A stretch of 35,860 nucleotides of DNA from Candidatus Aenigmatarchaeota archaeon. GTDB taxonomy: Archaea > Aenigmatarchaeota > Aenigmatarchaeia > CG10238-14 > SCSR01. Below, in pieces: positions 17,377-26,586 of this stretch. Where the stretch lies: positions 1 through 35,860 of the forward strand of contig JACPJS010000011.1 of assembly GCA_016187405.1 (NCBI GenBank). Reading direction: 5' to 3'. How positions within the stretch are numbered: position 1 is the first letter of the stretch; every line of letters starts with the position of its first letter. A program made the translations under genes and the position numbers. The notes below the pieces were generated by a model. The model did not search any database, was not told the origin of the DNA, and saw only the letters and a list, made by a program, of their open reading frames with translations.

Positions 17377-18414
17377 ATGGCTAAGGTTAAAGAAGAGATA
17401 GAGGAAGCTCTGTTCTGGAAAAAAGAAAGAAATGGCATAAGGGATTTCATATCAGCACGTGAAGAATTCATTTCAAAAGGCAAGTTAGACTTTTCGATGA
17501 CAAGGGAGAACAGAGACAATAGACTTGTCGCGTTGAATTTTGGAAGAGTGGTTGGATTGGAAGTCGAGAAGATAGAGAAGAGTAACCTGTTTCATTTTTA
17601 TCCAAATTCAAACACCTTGTTCGTCGGTTCGCCTGGATGTAATGTCCGTGGGCCTTTCTGTTCTGATTTCGAATTGAAGAACAAACAACTTCATGAGAGT
17701 CCTTTGCAGGTCAAATATCAGTATTATACGCCAGAGCAGATAGTTGAGCTTGCAGAAAAGAAGAATTGCAAGTCCATAACATTCAATTATACAGAACCTT
17801 TCATGTTTTTCGAGTTTGCATTCAAGACTGCCAGAAATGCCCACAGGGGGAACATCAAGACAACGATGGTCACTAACGGCTATACGACAGAAGAACCGAT
17901 AAAGAAAATCGGCAAGTTCATGGATGCGGTGACTGTCAAGATATACGGTTCTCTCAATTCAGATCTTTATGACAGATACATGGGTGCGAAGAACGTCAAA
18001 GCAGTCTTTTCCGCATTGAAACAATTCAGGAAACAGAAACTGGCGATAGAGGTAACAAATCTAATCGTTCCACAAATCGGAGACAGTCTGGAAGAATCTA
18101 ACAAGCTGGCTGCCTGGATAAACCACGAATTGGAACCTGAAACACCTTACCATTTAATTCAATTGCAACCTAGCGGCAAACAGGAATTCCTACCTACACC
18201 AGTTTCAACTTTGGAGAACCTTGCTGCAGAGGCAAGAAAACAAGGTCTGCGTTATGTTTATATCCATTCCAACCCACCGCACAACGAGGAAAGCACATTC
18301 TGCCACAATTGTAGGGAGCTCGCAGTGGACAGGAAGAACAGCGTCATAAAGAAATTCAACGTAGTTGACAACAGGTGCCCTAGCTGCGGATTCAAGCTGA
18401 ACTTCATCTCATAA
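17377..18414 (+). CDS. Radical SAM-like protein of the AmmeMemoRadiSam type with degenerate CxxxGxxC motif and C-terminal zinc ribbon
   Basis: VGSPGCNVRGPFCSDFEL, NYTEPFMFFEFAFKTARNAH, TNGYTTEEPIKKI, EVTNLIVPQIGDS, CHNC...CPSCGF. Confidence 0.85.
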   Translation: MAKVKEEIEEALFWKKERNGIRDFISAREEFISKGKLDFSMTRENRDNRLVALNFGRVVGLEVEKIEKSNLFHFYPNSNTLFVGSPGCNVRGPFCSDFELKNKQLHESPLQVKYQYYTPEQIVELAEKKNCKSITFNYTEPFMFFEFAFKTARNAHRGNIKTTMVTNGYTTEEPIKKIGKFMDAVTVKIYGSLNSDLYDRYMGAKNVKAVFSALKQFRKQKLAIEVTNLIVPQIGDSLEESNKLAAWINHELEPETPYHLIQLQPSGKQEFLPTPVSTLENLAAEARKQGLRYVYIHSNPPHNEESTFCHNCRELAVDRKNSVIKKFNVVDNRCPSCGFKLNFIS

Positions 18415-18445
18415 AGATTAAATACTGGAAACGTATTCTATTAAT

Positions 18446-19354
18446 GTGAAACTGTTTCAAATTGTTTCAGTCGCTGTCCTGATTGTTTCAGTATTGTATT
18501 TTACACCAAAGGCATATGCCCAGATACAGTTCTATGATGCTGATGCAGACTTGGCTTCCAACGGGAATGCAAAAATAAAATTAACAATAAATTTTGTCAA
18601 TCCTGAGACAGAGTTCCAGATGACTGTTCTTGGAGCTGTAAAGAACGTGAATGCTTCGACCAATTCTGGTCCAGTTGCATGCACTACAACTGGCGGTGCA
18701 GCGAGTATTATCAATTGTAAAATGTCTTTAACCCCGGATAGACGTACTTTCGATTTGAGTTTTGAAACGCAAGACTTTGCTAAGAACCTTGGGGATCGTA
18801 ATTTGTTTACCATTGATCTTTCATTAGGTCAGGATATATCCGCTGCTTCAGCTACAGTGAAATTACCTGAAGGATATGCTCTTGCCAACACGAGCCTGAT
18901 TCCTGCAGCCAGTCCTACACCTAGCAATATAGTGAGTGACGGCAGACGTATAATCATAAATTGGAATTTCCAGAATATCAAAGCAGATCAATCATTCAGA
19001 GTACAGACCTTGTACGAACCGATTGAAAACAACATACCGACAAATATAATTTCTATCATAGTTACACTGGTGCTTGTCATAGTAGGCGGTGCATTCTTCT
19101 ACTTCAGACGATCAAAGCAGCCTAAGGAAGTGATACTTTCCGTTCTTGACGACTTTGAAAAGAGGATAGTGGAAGTGATTACAGCAGCTGGTGGTGAGAT
19201 TAATCAACGAAGAGTTGTTCAAGAGACTAATTTATCGAAGGCAAAAGTCTCAAGGGTGATAAAAAGACTTCAGGAACGTGGTTTGATAGAGGTTATACAT
19301 CTTGGAAGGACAAACAAGCTAAAGTTAGCCCACAAGAAATTTGAAGGAAAATAA
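18446..19354 (+). CDS. Membrane-anchored winged-helix regulator (signal peptide, ectodomain, TM, cytosolic HTH)
   Basis: GTG start; N-terminal signal, TM IISIIVTLVLVIVGGAFFYF, C-terminal EVITAAGGEINQRRVVQETNLSKAKVSRVIKRLQERGLIEV. Confidence 0.82.
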   Translation: MKLFQIVSVAVLIVSVLYFTPKAYAQIQFYDADADLASNGNAKIKLTINFVNPETEFQMTVLGAVKNVNASTNSGPVACTTTGGAASIINCKMSLTPDRRTFDLSFETQDFAKNLGDRNLFTIDLSLGQDISAASATVKLPEGYALANTSLIPAASPTPSNIVSDGRRIIINWNFQNIKADQSFRVQTLYEPIENNIPTNIISIIVTLVLVIVGGAFFYFRRSKQPKEVILSVLDDFEKRIVEVITAAGGEINQRRVVQETNLSKAKVSRVIKRLQERGLIEVIHLGRTNKLKLAHKKFEGK

Positions 19355-19415
19355 ACTTTATTTATGATAAAAACGACTTATTTTATTCTTAGAAACAATT
19401 AGCAACTTTCTATTG

Positions 19416-19425
19416 CTTATAAAAG
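19416..19425 (+). promoter_or_regulatory. Candidate TATA box of the S-layer gene
   Basis: CTTATAAAAG, matches archaeal TATA consensus; a second candidate (CTATATAGG) lies near 19483. Confidence 0.4.
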
Positions 19426-19597
19426 GTATAATTGATATAGATTTTTAGCTCCTAGAATTTTTTTTAAATTGTTTCAGTCAACCTATATAGGTAAAAATGA
19501 CCAATTAATGTTAACAAAACCCAAGCACTATAATCTATCGATCATGAAAATGAAAGATGGAATAGTGATTAAAAATCGAACATGTGAGGAATCATAT

Positions 19598-21955
19598 ATG
19601 AATAACAAGATTGTTGCAAGCTTCATGACAGCCTTAATGGCAGCCATGGTGCTAGTCAGCCCAGCATTGGGTGCAACAGCTCTTAACACATATCCAACAT
19701 TCCTCGGCAAGGCAGGAGACTTTTACGTCGTAGTTGGTTCAAAGGCAGCAGCAAGTGATGTTGCTGGTGCTATTGACGTTGCGTCAAACTTGGCTCAACT
19801 ATCATATAACAGTCAATCTGTCGGTTCGACTACAAGTTCAACAGGAACAACAGACAGGAAAATAGTAATTCCATCAAGTAGCACGACAGGTGCAATTGGT
19901 GGTACAACAGCTAATACTTTCCCAGTACAGTTGAAGAATTTCCACTATACCGGATTACAAACAGGTCAATTCGCATATAGAGGAACAAATCACAACTACC
20001 ATGAAGAAGTAGTCTTGAGTACAACTGATCCAAACTTAAAGTTGACTCACAGTATCTCAAGTCCGGTTAACGGAACTTTGAAGATGAGAGTTGAAAACAA
20101 CGCTACAACTTCTAGATACTACTTCGACGATGCAATCAAAGTTGCAGACTTTATGTCTTCAGGTTCAGCTGGAAATACAACATCTGGTATGAACACATAT
20201 CAGAATCCAGTTGATGTGACTGTCGCAGGTCAGCACTTCTTGATAACATCAGTGCCAGCTACAACATCATTCGTTGCTCTAGTAGGTTCTGTAAAGACCC
20301 TAAGCGACGGCGATTCGATGACAGTAGGTGACTTGACTTTCAAGGTAGTTCAGTCATTCTCCTCAACAACAGCAAAAATTGAGATAAGCGATGCATCTGG
20401 AAATGTCGTAAAGACAGGAATCAACACAGGTAGCACAGAATCCGTCTCATTCGGCGGTTCTACATACAACTACAGAGTGTTGAATTCGGGTGCCACAGCT
20501 TCCGGAGTACTAGGCTATGCCCAGGTACTTGCAGGTAAGGGTGACATCGAAAAGACTTTCGATAACTCAGATACAGCAACCATCTCAGCATGGGGAACAG
20601 ACTGGAAAATCGCAGGAACATTCGCTACAGCAGGACAAATATCTTCAGGTGATCACATAGATGTGAAATACGCACCAGCATCCTTAACAGATGCAAATAG
20701 ATACTTCCTACAGGGCGCTACATTCAAAGGTCCAGGCGATTACTGGGAGATCAAGTATGACAGCTTCTCACCATCCAATTTCGCTACTGTAACAATAACA
20801 CCTGTAACAGGTATTACTGTTTACAATAGCACAGCATCAACAGGCTACTCAACAATATACACAGACAACACAGGTGGAGCCTCAAGCTTGAACGGTTTGA
20901 AGATTACATCAGATGTAGCAGGTACAGTCCTTAATGGAAGTACAGGTTACGACGAAATGTACGTTCTGTTCAACGGATCAGGTTCTGCAACAACATGGAA
21001 CAACACACAAGCCGCCTGGTGGTTGGCTTACAAGGACAAAGCAACAGGAAGAGTGGTCAATGCAGACCAGACAGGTGCTGCAGGTCAATGGCCAGCTTCA
21101 GTACTAGACCCAGCAGTGGGTGGGTTGGCTGAAGGACAAGCTCCAGTGAACATAACATTGTCATATGGAGGTCCAGGAGCATCAGCAACCTATTACTTAC
21201 TAGGTTGGTTTAGTTCACAAAATCTGTTTAGTAACGTCACAGTATCCTCTTCAATATCTGGAGGTGGAAGTGAGGTTCTATTAGCATTCCAGAACAAGAC
21301 AGCATCAGCAACATCAAGTGCACCTGAATTCAGATTAGGTGCAACAACAGCAAGTGCAGATTCCAACGATGTCAGAGTTGATATCGAAGGAACAAGAACT
21401 CAAGACGTCTCTACACAAGACGGTACAGTTCTTACAGATGGTGGCTTACTAGTTAAAACAGTTAAATCCAATGCAGTTTCAGATCAAGCTGTATTAGGAG
21501 TTCCGCCAGAAACGCTTTACGGACTAATCAAGTTCGGAAAGCCAAGTGGAGCAACTGCAACAACTAGCTCATCCACTGTCAATGTAGTCGTACCAATTAC
21601 AACTGCCGTGGCTAAATTGGATAGCGAAGTAACAGCAGCTGACAAGGCAGGTAAAGACTTTGTCCTAGTCGGTGGACCATGTGCAAACACATTGGTAGCT
21701 GATTTGAAGACAGCCGGTAAAATATCAAACGGTTGTTCAGATTGGCCAGCAAGAAACTTCGGTTTGATCCAAGTAGTGGACGATAATCCATCTACAGGTC
21801 ATCAAACAGTTGTAGTCGCAGGAACAAGAGCTGAGGATACAAGATTAGCATCAAGCGTATTGCAGAACTATGCAACCAAGCTTTCTACTGTAACAGGTAG
21901 CAAAGTAGAAGTTTCAGGTTCTACATTGGCTAGTGCAACTGTAACACCAGCTTAA
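19598..21955 (+). CDS. S-layer protein
   Basis: MNNKIVASFMTALMAAMVLVSPALGA signal peptide, Ser/Thr/Ala-rich 785 aa, C-terminal FVLVGGPCANTLVADL...VVAGTRAEDTRLASSVLQ pattern of archaeal S-layer proteins. Confidence 0.85.
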   Translation: MNNKIVASFMTALMAAMVLVSPALGATALNTYPTFLGKAGDFYVVVGSKAAASDVAGAIDVASNLAQLSYNSQSVGSTTSSTGTTDRKIVIPSSSTTGAIGGTTANTFPVQLKNFHYTGLQTGQFAYRGTNHNYHEEVVLSTTDPNLKLTHSISSPVNGTLKMRVENNATTSRYYFDDAIKVADFMSSGSAGNTTSGMNTYQNPVDVTVAGQHFLITSVPATTSFVALVGSVKTLSDGDSMTVGDLTFKVVQSFSSTTAKIEISDASGNVVKTGINTGSTESVSFGGSTYNYRVLNSGATASGVLGYAQVLAGKGDIEKTFDNSDTATISAWGTDWKIAGTFATAGQISSGDHIDVKYAPASLTDANRYFLQGATFKGPGDYWEIKYDSFSPSNFATVTITPVTGITVYNSTASTGYSTIYTDNTGGASSLNGLKITSDVAGTVLNGSTGYDEMYVLFNGSGSATTWNNTQAAWWLAYKDKATGRVVNADQTGAAGQWPASVLDPAVGGLAEGQAPVNITLSYGGPGASATYYLLGWFSSQNLFSNVTVSSSISGGGSEVLLAFQNKTASATSSAPEFRLGATTASADSNDVRVDIEGTRTQDVSTQDGTVLTDGGLLVKTVKSNAVSDQAVLGVPPETLYGLIKFGKPSGATATTSSSTVNVVVPITTAVAKLDSEVTAADKAGKDFVLVGGPCANTLVADLKTAGKISNGCSDWPARNFGLIQVVDDNPSTGHQTVVVAGTRAEDTRLASSVLQNYATKLSTVTGSKVEVSGSTLASATVTPA

Positions 21956-21967
21956 GAGCTGTCTACA

Positions 21968-22010
21968 AAGAAGGAAATATTTTAATTTCCCCTTCTTTTT
22001 TCTTTTTCCC
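21968..22010 (+). terminator. Hairpin and T-rich tract after the S-layer gene
   Basis: GAAGGAAAT...ATTTCC(CC)TTC followed by TTTTTTCTTTTTCCC. Confidence 0.5.
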
Positions 22011-22073
22011 TAATTTTCACTTGACGATTTGCTATCGAAAATGTTTTATACTTCACCAGTCAATTGTAATTCT

Positions 22074-22616
22074 ATGAAATTCGGATTGAAGCCAAAGCAC
22101 GTGACCATATCGTTGGGCATAGTTTTTGTGTTACTTGCAGGATACTTCATTTACCAATACGAACAAAATAAAGAATTGACTCACTATACTTACAATGGGA
22201 TGGCACTTGGATTCAGAGACGATCTGAGAGCAACACAGAATATTCCTGTCTCTGATGCGAACGACATAATTGCCAATTCATGGAACGCTTACCTGAACAA
22301 CGTGACCATAGTTTTTGTAAACAGCACAGACAACCATCTGGTGGAAGTTAATGCAGTCGAGATAACATACAAGCTCGGTCTGGTCTACCAGTCTTACGGT
22401 GCATTTATCGGATTCAAGGGAAAGGATATAGATTCTTACAACAACATAACTTCAAATCAGGACAGTCTCGTAATCGCGATGGTTCCGCCTGCACTTGCAA
22501 ATGAGACAAGCGTAAGTTACAAGACCGGTGTCGTTTTCATCCAGGGAAAAACTCAAAAAGACTTTGATCTTGCAACTATAAAGTTCCTAATGACGGTATT
22601 GAACATCACTGTCTAG
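22074..22616 (+). CDS. Hypothetical membrane-anchored protein
   Basis: N-terminal TM helix VTISLGIVFVLLAGYFIY; ATG at 22074 preferred. Confidence 0.65.
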   Translation: MKFGLKPKHVTISLGIVFVLLAGYFIYQYEQNKELTHYTYNGMALGFRDDLRATQNIPVSDANDIIANSWNAYLNNVTIVFVNSTDNHLVEVNAVEITYKLGLVYQSYGAFIGFKGKDIDSYNNITSNQDSLVIAMVPPALANETSVSYKTGVVFIQGKTQKDFDLATIKFLMTVLNITV

Positions 22617-23263
22617 CATTGAATTACAGAATTCAGCTTGTCTTTAGCAGTCAAACCTTGGAACACATGAGACTCATCGATTATAATGGCCGGATATTCT
22701 GTTACATTGAATTGTTTCGAGATTGCGCCTACCGTGACGAGGTTACTATCTGCGGTTATTGGAATCAACATCATCTTGTTACCGCACTTTTCTTTAAGTG
22801 AAAGGAGGATGTTCGATTGCACTTTGTTATCAACCTCTTCTGTCGTCGTGGTGTTTTGCAGTCTAAATAAATGTACCACAGTATGATATGTAAAGTTGCA
22901 ATTGTCTTTCAGTTCAATGCTGTTCAACCAGAACTGTGTCTGCAACAACGTATACCTTCTCCATTCTTGCATCGTATTGGACGAGAAAGAACTTGCAGTC
23001 AACCTACTTTCTATATTTTTCCCATCTTCGTAGATTTTATTGTTGTATTCAAGATTTTGTTCTAGTGCCACATTGCAATAATTTTTCCCGAACGTTCCTA
23101 TGTATGAGTTGAGCAACCTCGCATCATATGAATTTATATCAGATTCCGAAAGGCTGTTGCTTATAGACGCGAGTCTGAAATTATCGAGCCATACACCGAT
23201 CATTATCCCGATCAAAAAAACAAACAAGGTGAGAATCCCTGCTTGGATAAATATTCTTTTCAT
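22613..23263 (-). CDS. Membrane-anchored protein with possible thioredoxin-like C-terminal fold
   Basis: N-terminal TM; C-terminal GAISKQFNVTEYPAIIIDESHVFQGL resembles a Trx cis-Pro region; 4-nt overlap with the upstream GT2 gene. Confidence 0.6.
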   Translation of the reverse strand: MKRIFIQAGILTLFVFLIGIMIGVWLDNFRLASISNSLSESDINSYDARLLNSYIGTFGKNYCNVALEQNLEYNNKIYEDGKNIESRLTASSFSSNTMQEWRRYTLLQTQFWLNSIELKDNCNFTYHTVVHLFRLQNTTTTEEVDNKVQSNILLSLKEKCGNKMMLIPITADSNLVTVGAISKQFNVTEYPAIIIDESHVFQGLTAKDKLNSVIQC

Positions 23264-24486
23264 TTTGTCATCCAGCCCCTTTCATTTCTTAAAAACTTGT
23301 AGATGGAAGTTAAAAGGTTTATCGTAAGAAGTATAGGATACAATGTCAGGAAAATTGCCAATACAGGTATGCTCGGGTCCTCTTTATGCACTTTTGTGCT
23401 GAGCCTTATCGTGTACAATGAAAACAAAAATATCAAGATACCGTAGATGACGAGCAAGTCCACGTTATAGCTGATATCGAAATTCGAAAATGGATTTATC
23501 CCAAATGACAGTGATGTGGTGAGATAAAGGAAATAAGCAAATGCTCTTGTCGCTGTCAGATACATGAAGATTATTATGCCAAGCAATGAAAGCACGTACA
23601 CAAGTAAAGAGATAGGCACGATGAACCTACCGACATTGTGCGCCTTTTTGTCGAAAATAAATCTGAGATATTTGAAAAATGTCTGTATGCCCCCGATTGT
23701 CCATCTTGTTCTTTGCTTCCACCACCATTTCAGATTATCCGGATAGAAACTATGAACAATCGCATCGAATGCCATTCTGATCTTGTAACCATTCTTCAGC
23801 AGCCTCCAATCTATCTCGACGTCTTCAACTAGATTCTTTTCATCAAATCCGCCGACTTTCACAAGAATTTTTTTATTATAAACACTCAATGGTCCAGGAG
23901 TTACAGAAATGAGATTCAGATGTTCCTGTGCTTTTCTGAAAACAGAAACTATCATGTATTCTGCCTGTTGCAGTTTTTCCCAGATTGTTGTCTGTCTTTT
24001 AACCAGGATGTGTGACGTAACAGCTGCAACATCATATTCGTCAAAGTATGCCATGCACTGTCTCAGCGAATTCTTTTCCAAGAAACTGTCAGCGTCCATT
24101 ATTGCAACGTAATCATACCTCGCCATCTTTATCCCAAAGTTCATGCTCGCAGCCTTGCCGCTGTTCTTCTTCTTGAAGACCCGTATGTTCTTCGACTGGA
24201 ATTTTTTAGCTATCTCGTACGTATCATCTGTACTACCATCATCGATAACAAGGACTTCGTATTTGTTTCTCGGATAATTTATCGACAAAAGTTTTTTCAG
24301 ACTGGTTGATATTAATTTTCCCTCGTTGTATGTCGGAACAATCACGCTTACATTTGGAAGTTCACTATTGCTCAACGGTTTTCTTTTTAGTTTGTTCCTG
24401 ACTTCAAACCAGAGTATCAGATGGAATATCGTGAAAAAATTCAAGATAAAAAGTATCAGCAGATATGTGATTGTAGTGAATTGCAT
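23260..24486 (-). CDS. Family 2 glycosyltransferase, membrane-bound
   Basis: VSVIVPTYNEGKLISTSLKKLL, VLVIDDGSTDDT, AIMDADS, EDVEIDWRLLKNGY, RTRWTIGGI and C-terminal TM segments. Confidence 0.92.
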   Translation of the reverse strand: MQFTTITYLLILFILNFFTIFHLILWFEVRNKLKRKPLSNSELPNVSVIVPTYNEGKLISTSLKKLLSINYPRNKYEVLVIDDGSTDDTYEIAKKFQSKNIRVFKKKNSGKAASMNFGIKMARYDYVAIMDADSFLEKNSLRQCMAYFDEYDVAAVTSHILVKRQTTIWEKLQQAEYMIVSVFRKAQEHLNLISVTPGPLSVYNKKILVKVGGFDEKNLVEDVEIDWRLLKNGYKIRMAFDAIVHSFYPDNLKWWWKQRTRWTIGGIQTFFKYLRFIFDKKAHNVGRFIVPISLLVYVLSLLGIIIFMYLTATRAFAYFLYLTTSLSFGINPFSNFDISYNVDLLVIYGILIFLFSLYTIRLSTKVHKEDPSIPVLAIFLTLYPILLTINLLTSIYKFLRNERGWMTK

Positions 24487-24493
24487 CGTACCA

Positions 24494-24835
24494 CTAGAGT
24501 AGTTTCAGCTTCCCCGTTACCTTGTCGACTTTCTTTTCCTCAATGGGTCCTATTCCAATAGCAGTTATTGTTCCTCTTTTCAACTGTGTCTTGCCTGCAT
24601 CCTTTATAATCACAAATGGTAACTTGGCTTTCTTCAACTGTGATTGTACCTTGTCAAATTCCTTCTCGCTGTTTATTTTCAAAACAACTTTCTTACTACC
24701 TTCCTTGTCCCATTTCTTCACAATCTCGTCATCAGTGTCTCTCATTGAATCTATCGCGGCATGTATAGCATGTGCGATCATCTTTCCCTTATCCATTCCG
24801 ACATCCTTTCTCAATATTATTACTTGTTTGTACAT
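24494..24835 (-). CDS. pth2: Peptidyl-tRNA hydrolase Pth2
   Basis: YKQVIILRKDVGMDKGKMIAHAIHAA, IIKDAGKTQLKRGTITAIGIGP. Confidence 0.95.
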   Translation of the reverse strand: MYKQVIILRKDVGMDKGKMIAHAIHAAIDSMRDTDDEIVKKWDKEGSKKVVLKINSEKEFDKVQSQLKKAKLPFVIIKDAGKTQLKRGTITAIGIGPIEEKKVDKVTGKLKLL

Positions 24836-24839
24836 TGTT

Positions 24840-25358
24840 TCACCCGAATATATGCAGCATGAAATTTAATGCATCTGACCCGAATTGTATTATGTAAACT
24901 CCTGTATATGCAAGCAATAAAGATCTTAAAGTCCTTCCTATCAAAAGAGCAGCAAAGAATTTTTTCACATCATACTGTGATGCACCGCTTAGAATTCCAA
25001 TCAAATCAAATGGAAATGGTATGAAGGCACATACAAGAATGACATTGAATCCTATGTTTGAATAGAATTTTTCAAATCTTTTTAGGAATTTTGGAATATG
25101 GTGTTCAAATTTTTCAATCGCTGCAGTTCCACCAAAACCTACAAAATAAGCAATCAGTTCACCAAGTGCTGATCCGACACCACCAACTAGTCCTACTAAC
25201 AATGGATTCATACCGATTCCGACACCGAGAATTATGGGAACATACGATGGTACAGGTATGATTGGAATCATTACTGTCGATGCTATGACAAAACTTGAAA
25301 GGAAAACAGCAAGATAGCTACCCTCTGATATAAGATTAAGAAATAATTCCAATGCCAT
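24840..25358 (-). CDS. VTT/DedA-family membrane protein
   Basis: Polytopic, GGVGSALGELIAYFVG, FIPFPFDLIGILSGAS; start moved to MALELF because the ORF-track start lies in tRNA-Gln. Confidence 0.8.
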   Translation of the reverse strand: MALELFLNLISEGSYLAVFLSSFVIASTVMIPIIPVPSYVPIILGVGIGMNPLLVGLVGGVGSALGELIAYFVGFGGTAAIEKFEHHIPKFLKRFEKFYSNIGFNVILVCAFIPFPFDLIGILSGASQYDVKKFFAALLIGRTLRSLLLAYTGVYIIQFGSDALNFMLHIFG

Positions 25359-25399
25359 TAATTTTAAATGGATTGTTATGACTATATATCTTAAACGAT

Positions 25400-25506
25400 A
25401 GCCCTGTAGTGTAGTGGTCAAGCACACGAGGCTTTGGACTCCAAAGCTCTGATCCCAGATGATAGGAAGAACCCTCGGAACAGCGGTCCGAATCCGCTCA
25501 GGGCTA
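25400..25506 (+). tRNA. tRNA-Gln (anticodon UUG) with 34-nt intron at 37/38 (intron 25438..25471)
   Basis: A1-U72 AGCCCTG/CAGGGCT, D-arm GTGTAGTGGTCAAGCAC, CGAGG CTTTGG^[34 nt]^C CCTCG. CTTT pairs with GAAG; GG^A and AA^C bulges. Confidence 0.85.
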
Positions 25507-25508
25507 TT

Positions 25509-26102
25509 CTATTTTTTCTTCAACCACATCACAATCATTACGATTGCGAGAACTACCACAATTATGTCAATCATCGATGTGTATTGCAATATAGTCTGCC
25601 AGTTTTCACCGAGAATCACGCCGATGTATGTCAGGAAAGTGTTCCACGGCAGCGATCCTATTGCTGTGTACAAAGAGAATTTTAATAGATTCATTCTTGT
25701 TATTCCAGCTGGAAGCGATATGTAAGTCCTTACCGCAGGCAGGTTTCTTGACAGAAGAATTATCCTATCACCGAATTTCTCGAACCATCTGTCTGCCATG
25801 TCAAGATGCGATTCGTGTATGAATACGTATTTACCGTATTTCAGAATCAAGTTCCTACCAACACTCTTCCCTATGAAGTATGATATCAGCGATCCGACAA
25901 GATTGCCAAGCGTCCCTGCAAGAACCACGAGCCAGAAATCAATTCTCCCCGTCGCCACCAGAAATCCGGAGAACGGCATTATTATTTCACTTGGAACCGG
26001 CAGCAATGCGCTCTCGAATACCATCAGAAGGAAAACTCCAACATAACCTATCTGGGAGATTATGCTCATGACAGGACCAGCTACCAATTCTGCCAACACC
26101 AT
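25509..26102 (-). CDS. DedA family membrane protein
   Basis: ESALLPVPSEIIMPFSGFLV, GTLGNLVGSLISYFIGKSVGR, SRNLPAVRTYISLPAGITRM. Confidence 0.92.
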   Translation of the reverse strand: MVLAELVAGPVMSIISQIGYVGVFLLMVFESALLPVPSEIIMPFSGFLVATGRIDFWLVVLAGTLGNLVGSLISYFIGKSVGRNLILKYGKYVFIHESHLDMADRWFEKFGDRIILLSRNLPAVRTYISLPAGITRMNLLKFSLYTAIGSLPWNTFLTYIGVILGENWQTILQYTSMIDIIVVVLAIVMIVMWLKKK

Positions 26103-26137
26103 ACAGACAATTAATCTTAAGCAGATAAATAATATTT

Positions 26138-26554
26138 GTGATACTTGAAATTTTTCTTGCAATAACAGTTCTGGCACTGTTTGTGATTGTTGTCAAATAT
26201 GTCCAGTTGAGAATGAGCTTTGATCAGAAAATAAAGGAATGGATTTCAACATACGACAAGAGTTCACGTGAGGATGCCATATTGAGAAGTTCCAGGACAT
26301 TGTCCGGGAAAACTTTGGAGAGACTGATTCCATTCCTCAAGGATTTCGAATACGATCCGCATGACATCAGATGGATGGGAGATCCGATAGATTTTGTCAT
26401 CTTCGATGGTAATTCATCAGAGCACGGACCGAAACAGATTGTTTTCTGTGAAGTAAAGTCTGGCGACAGCAAACTTTCTAAAGACCAGAACAGAATAAAG
26501 GAATTGATTGAGAACAGAAAAGTCAAATGGTATGAGTTCAAGATAGAAAAATAA
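26138..26554 (+). CDS. TM-anchored Holliday junction resolvase-like nuclease (COG4741-like)
   Basis: N-terminal TM; DPIDFVIFDG...IVFCEVKSGDSKLSKDQ matches a PD-(D/E)xK core. Confidence 0.8.
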   Translation: MILEIFLAITVLALFVIVVKYVQLRMSFDQKIKEWISTYDKSSREDAILRSSRTLSGKTLERLIPFLKDFEYDPHDIRWMGDPIDFVIFDGNSSEHGPKQIVFCEVKSGDSKLSKDQNRIKELIENRKVKWYEFKIEK

Positions 26555-26572
26555 AATAAAAAATCAAAAAAT

Positions 26573-26586
26573 CTGAATTAATTCAG
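26573..26586. terminator. Perfect 14-nt palindrome flanked by T-rich tracts on both strands (candidate bidirectional terminator)
   Basis: CTGAATTAATTCAG; plus side followed by TTATTATTTCTTCTTCTTCTTT, minus side by ATTTTTTGATTTTTT. Confidence 0.5.

Noticed and set aside
25434-25725. Plus-strand ORFs of 83-88 aa beginning in the tRNA-Gln intron
   Set aside because: Overlap the tRNA and the antisense of a clear DedA gene.
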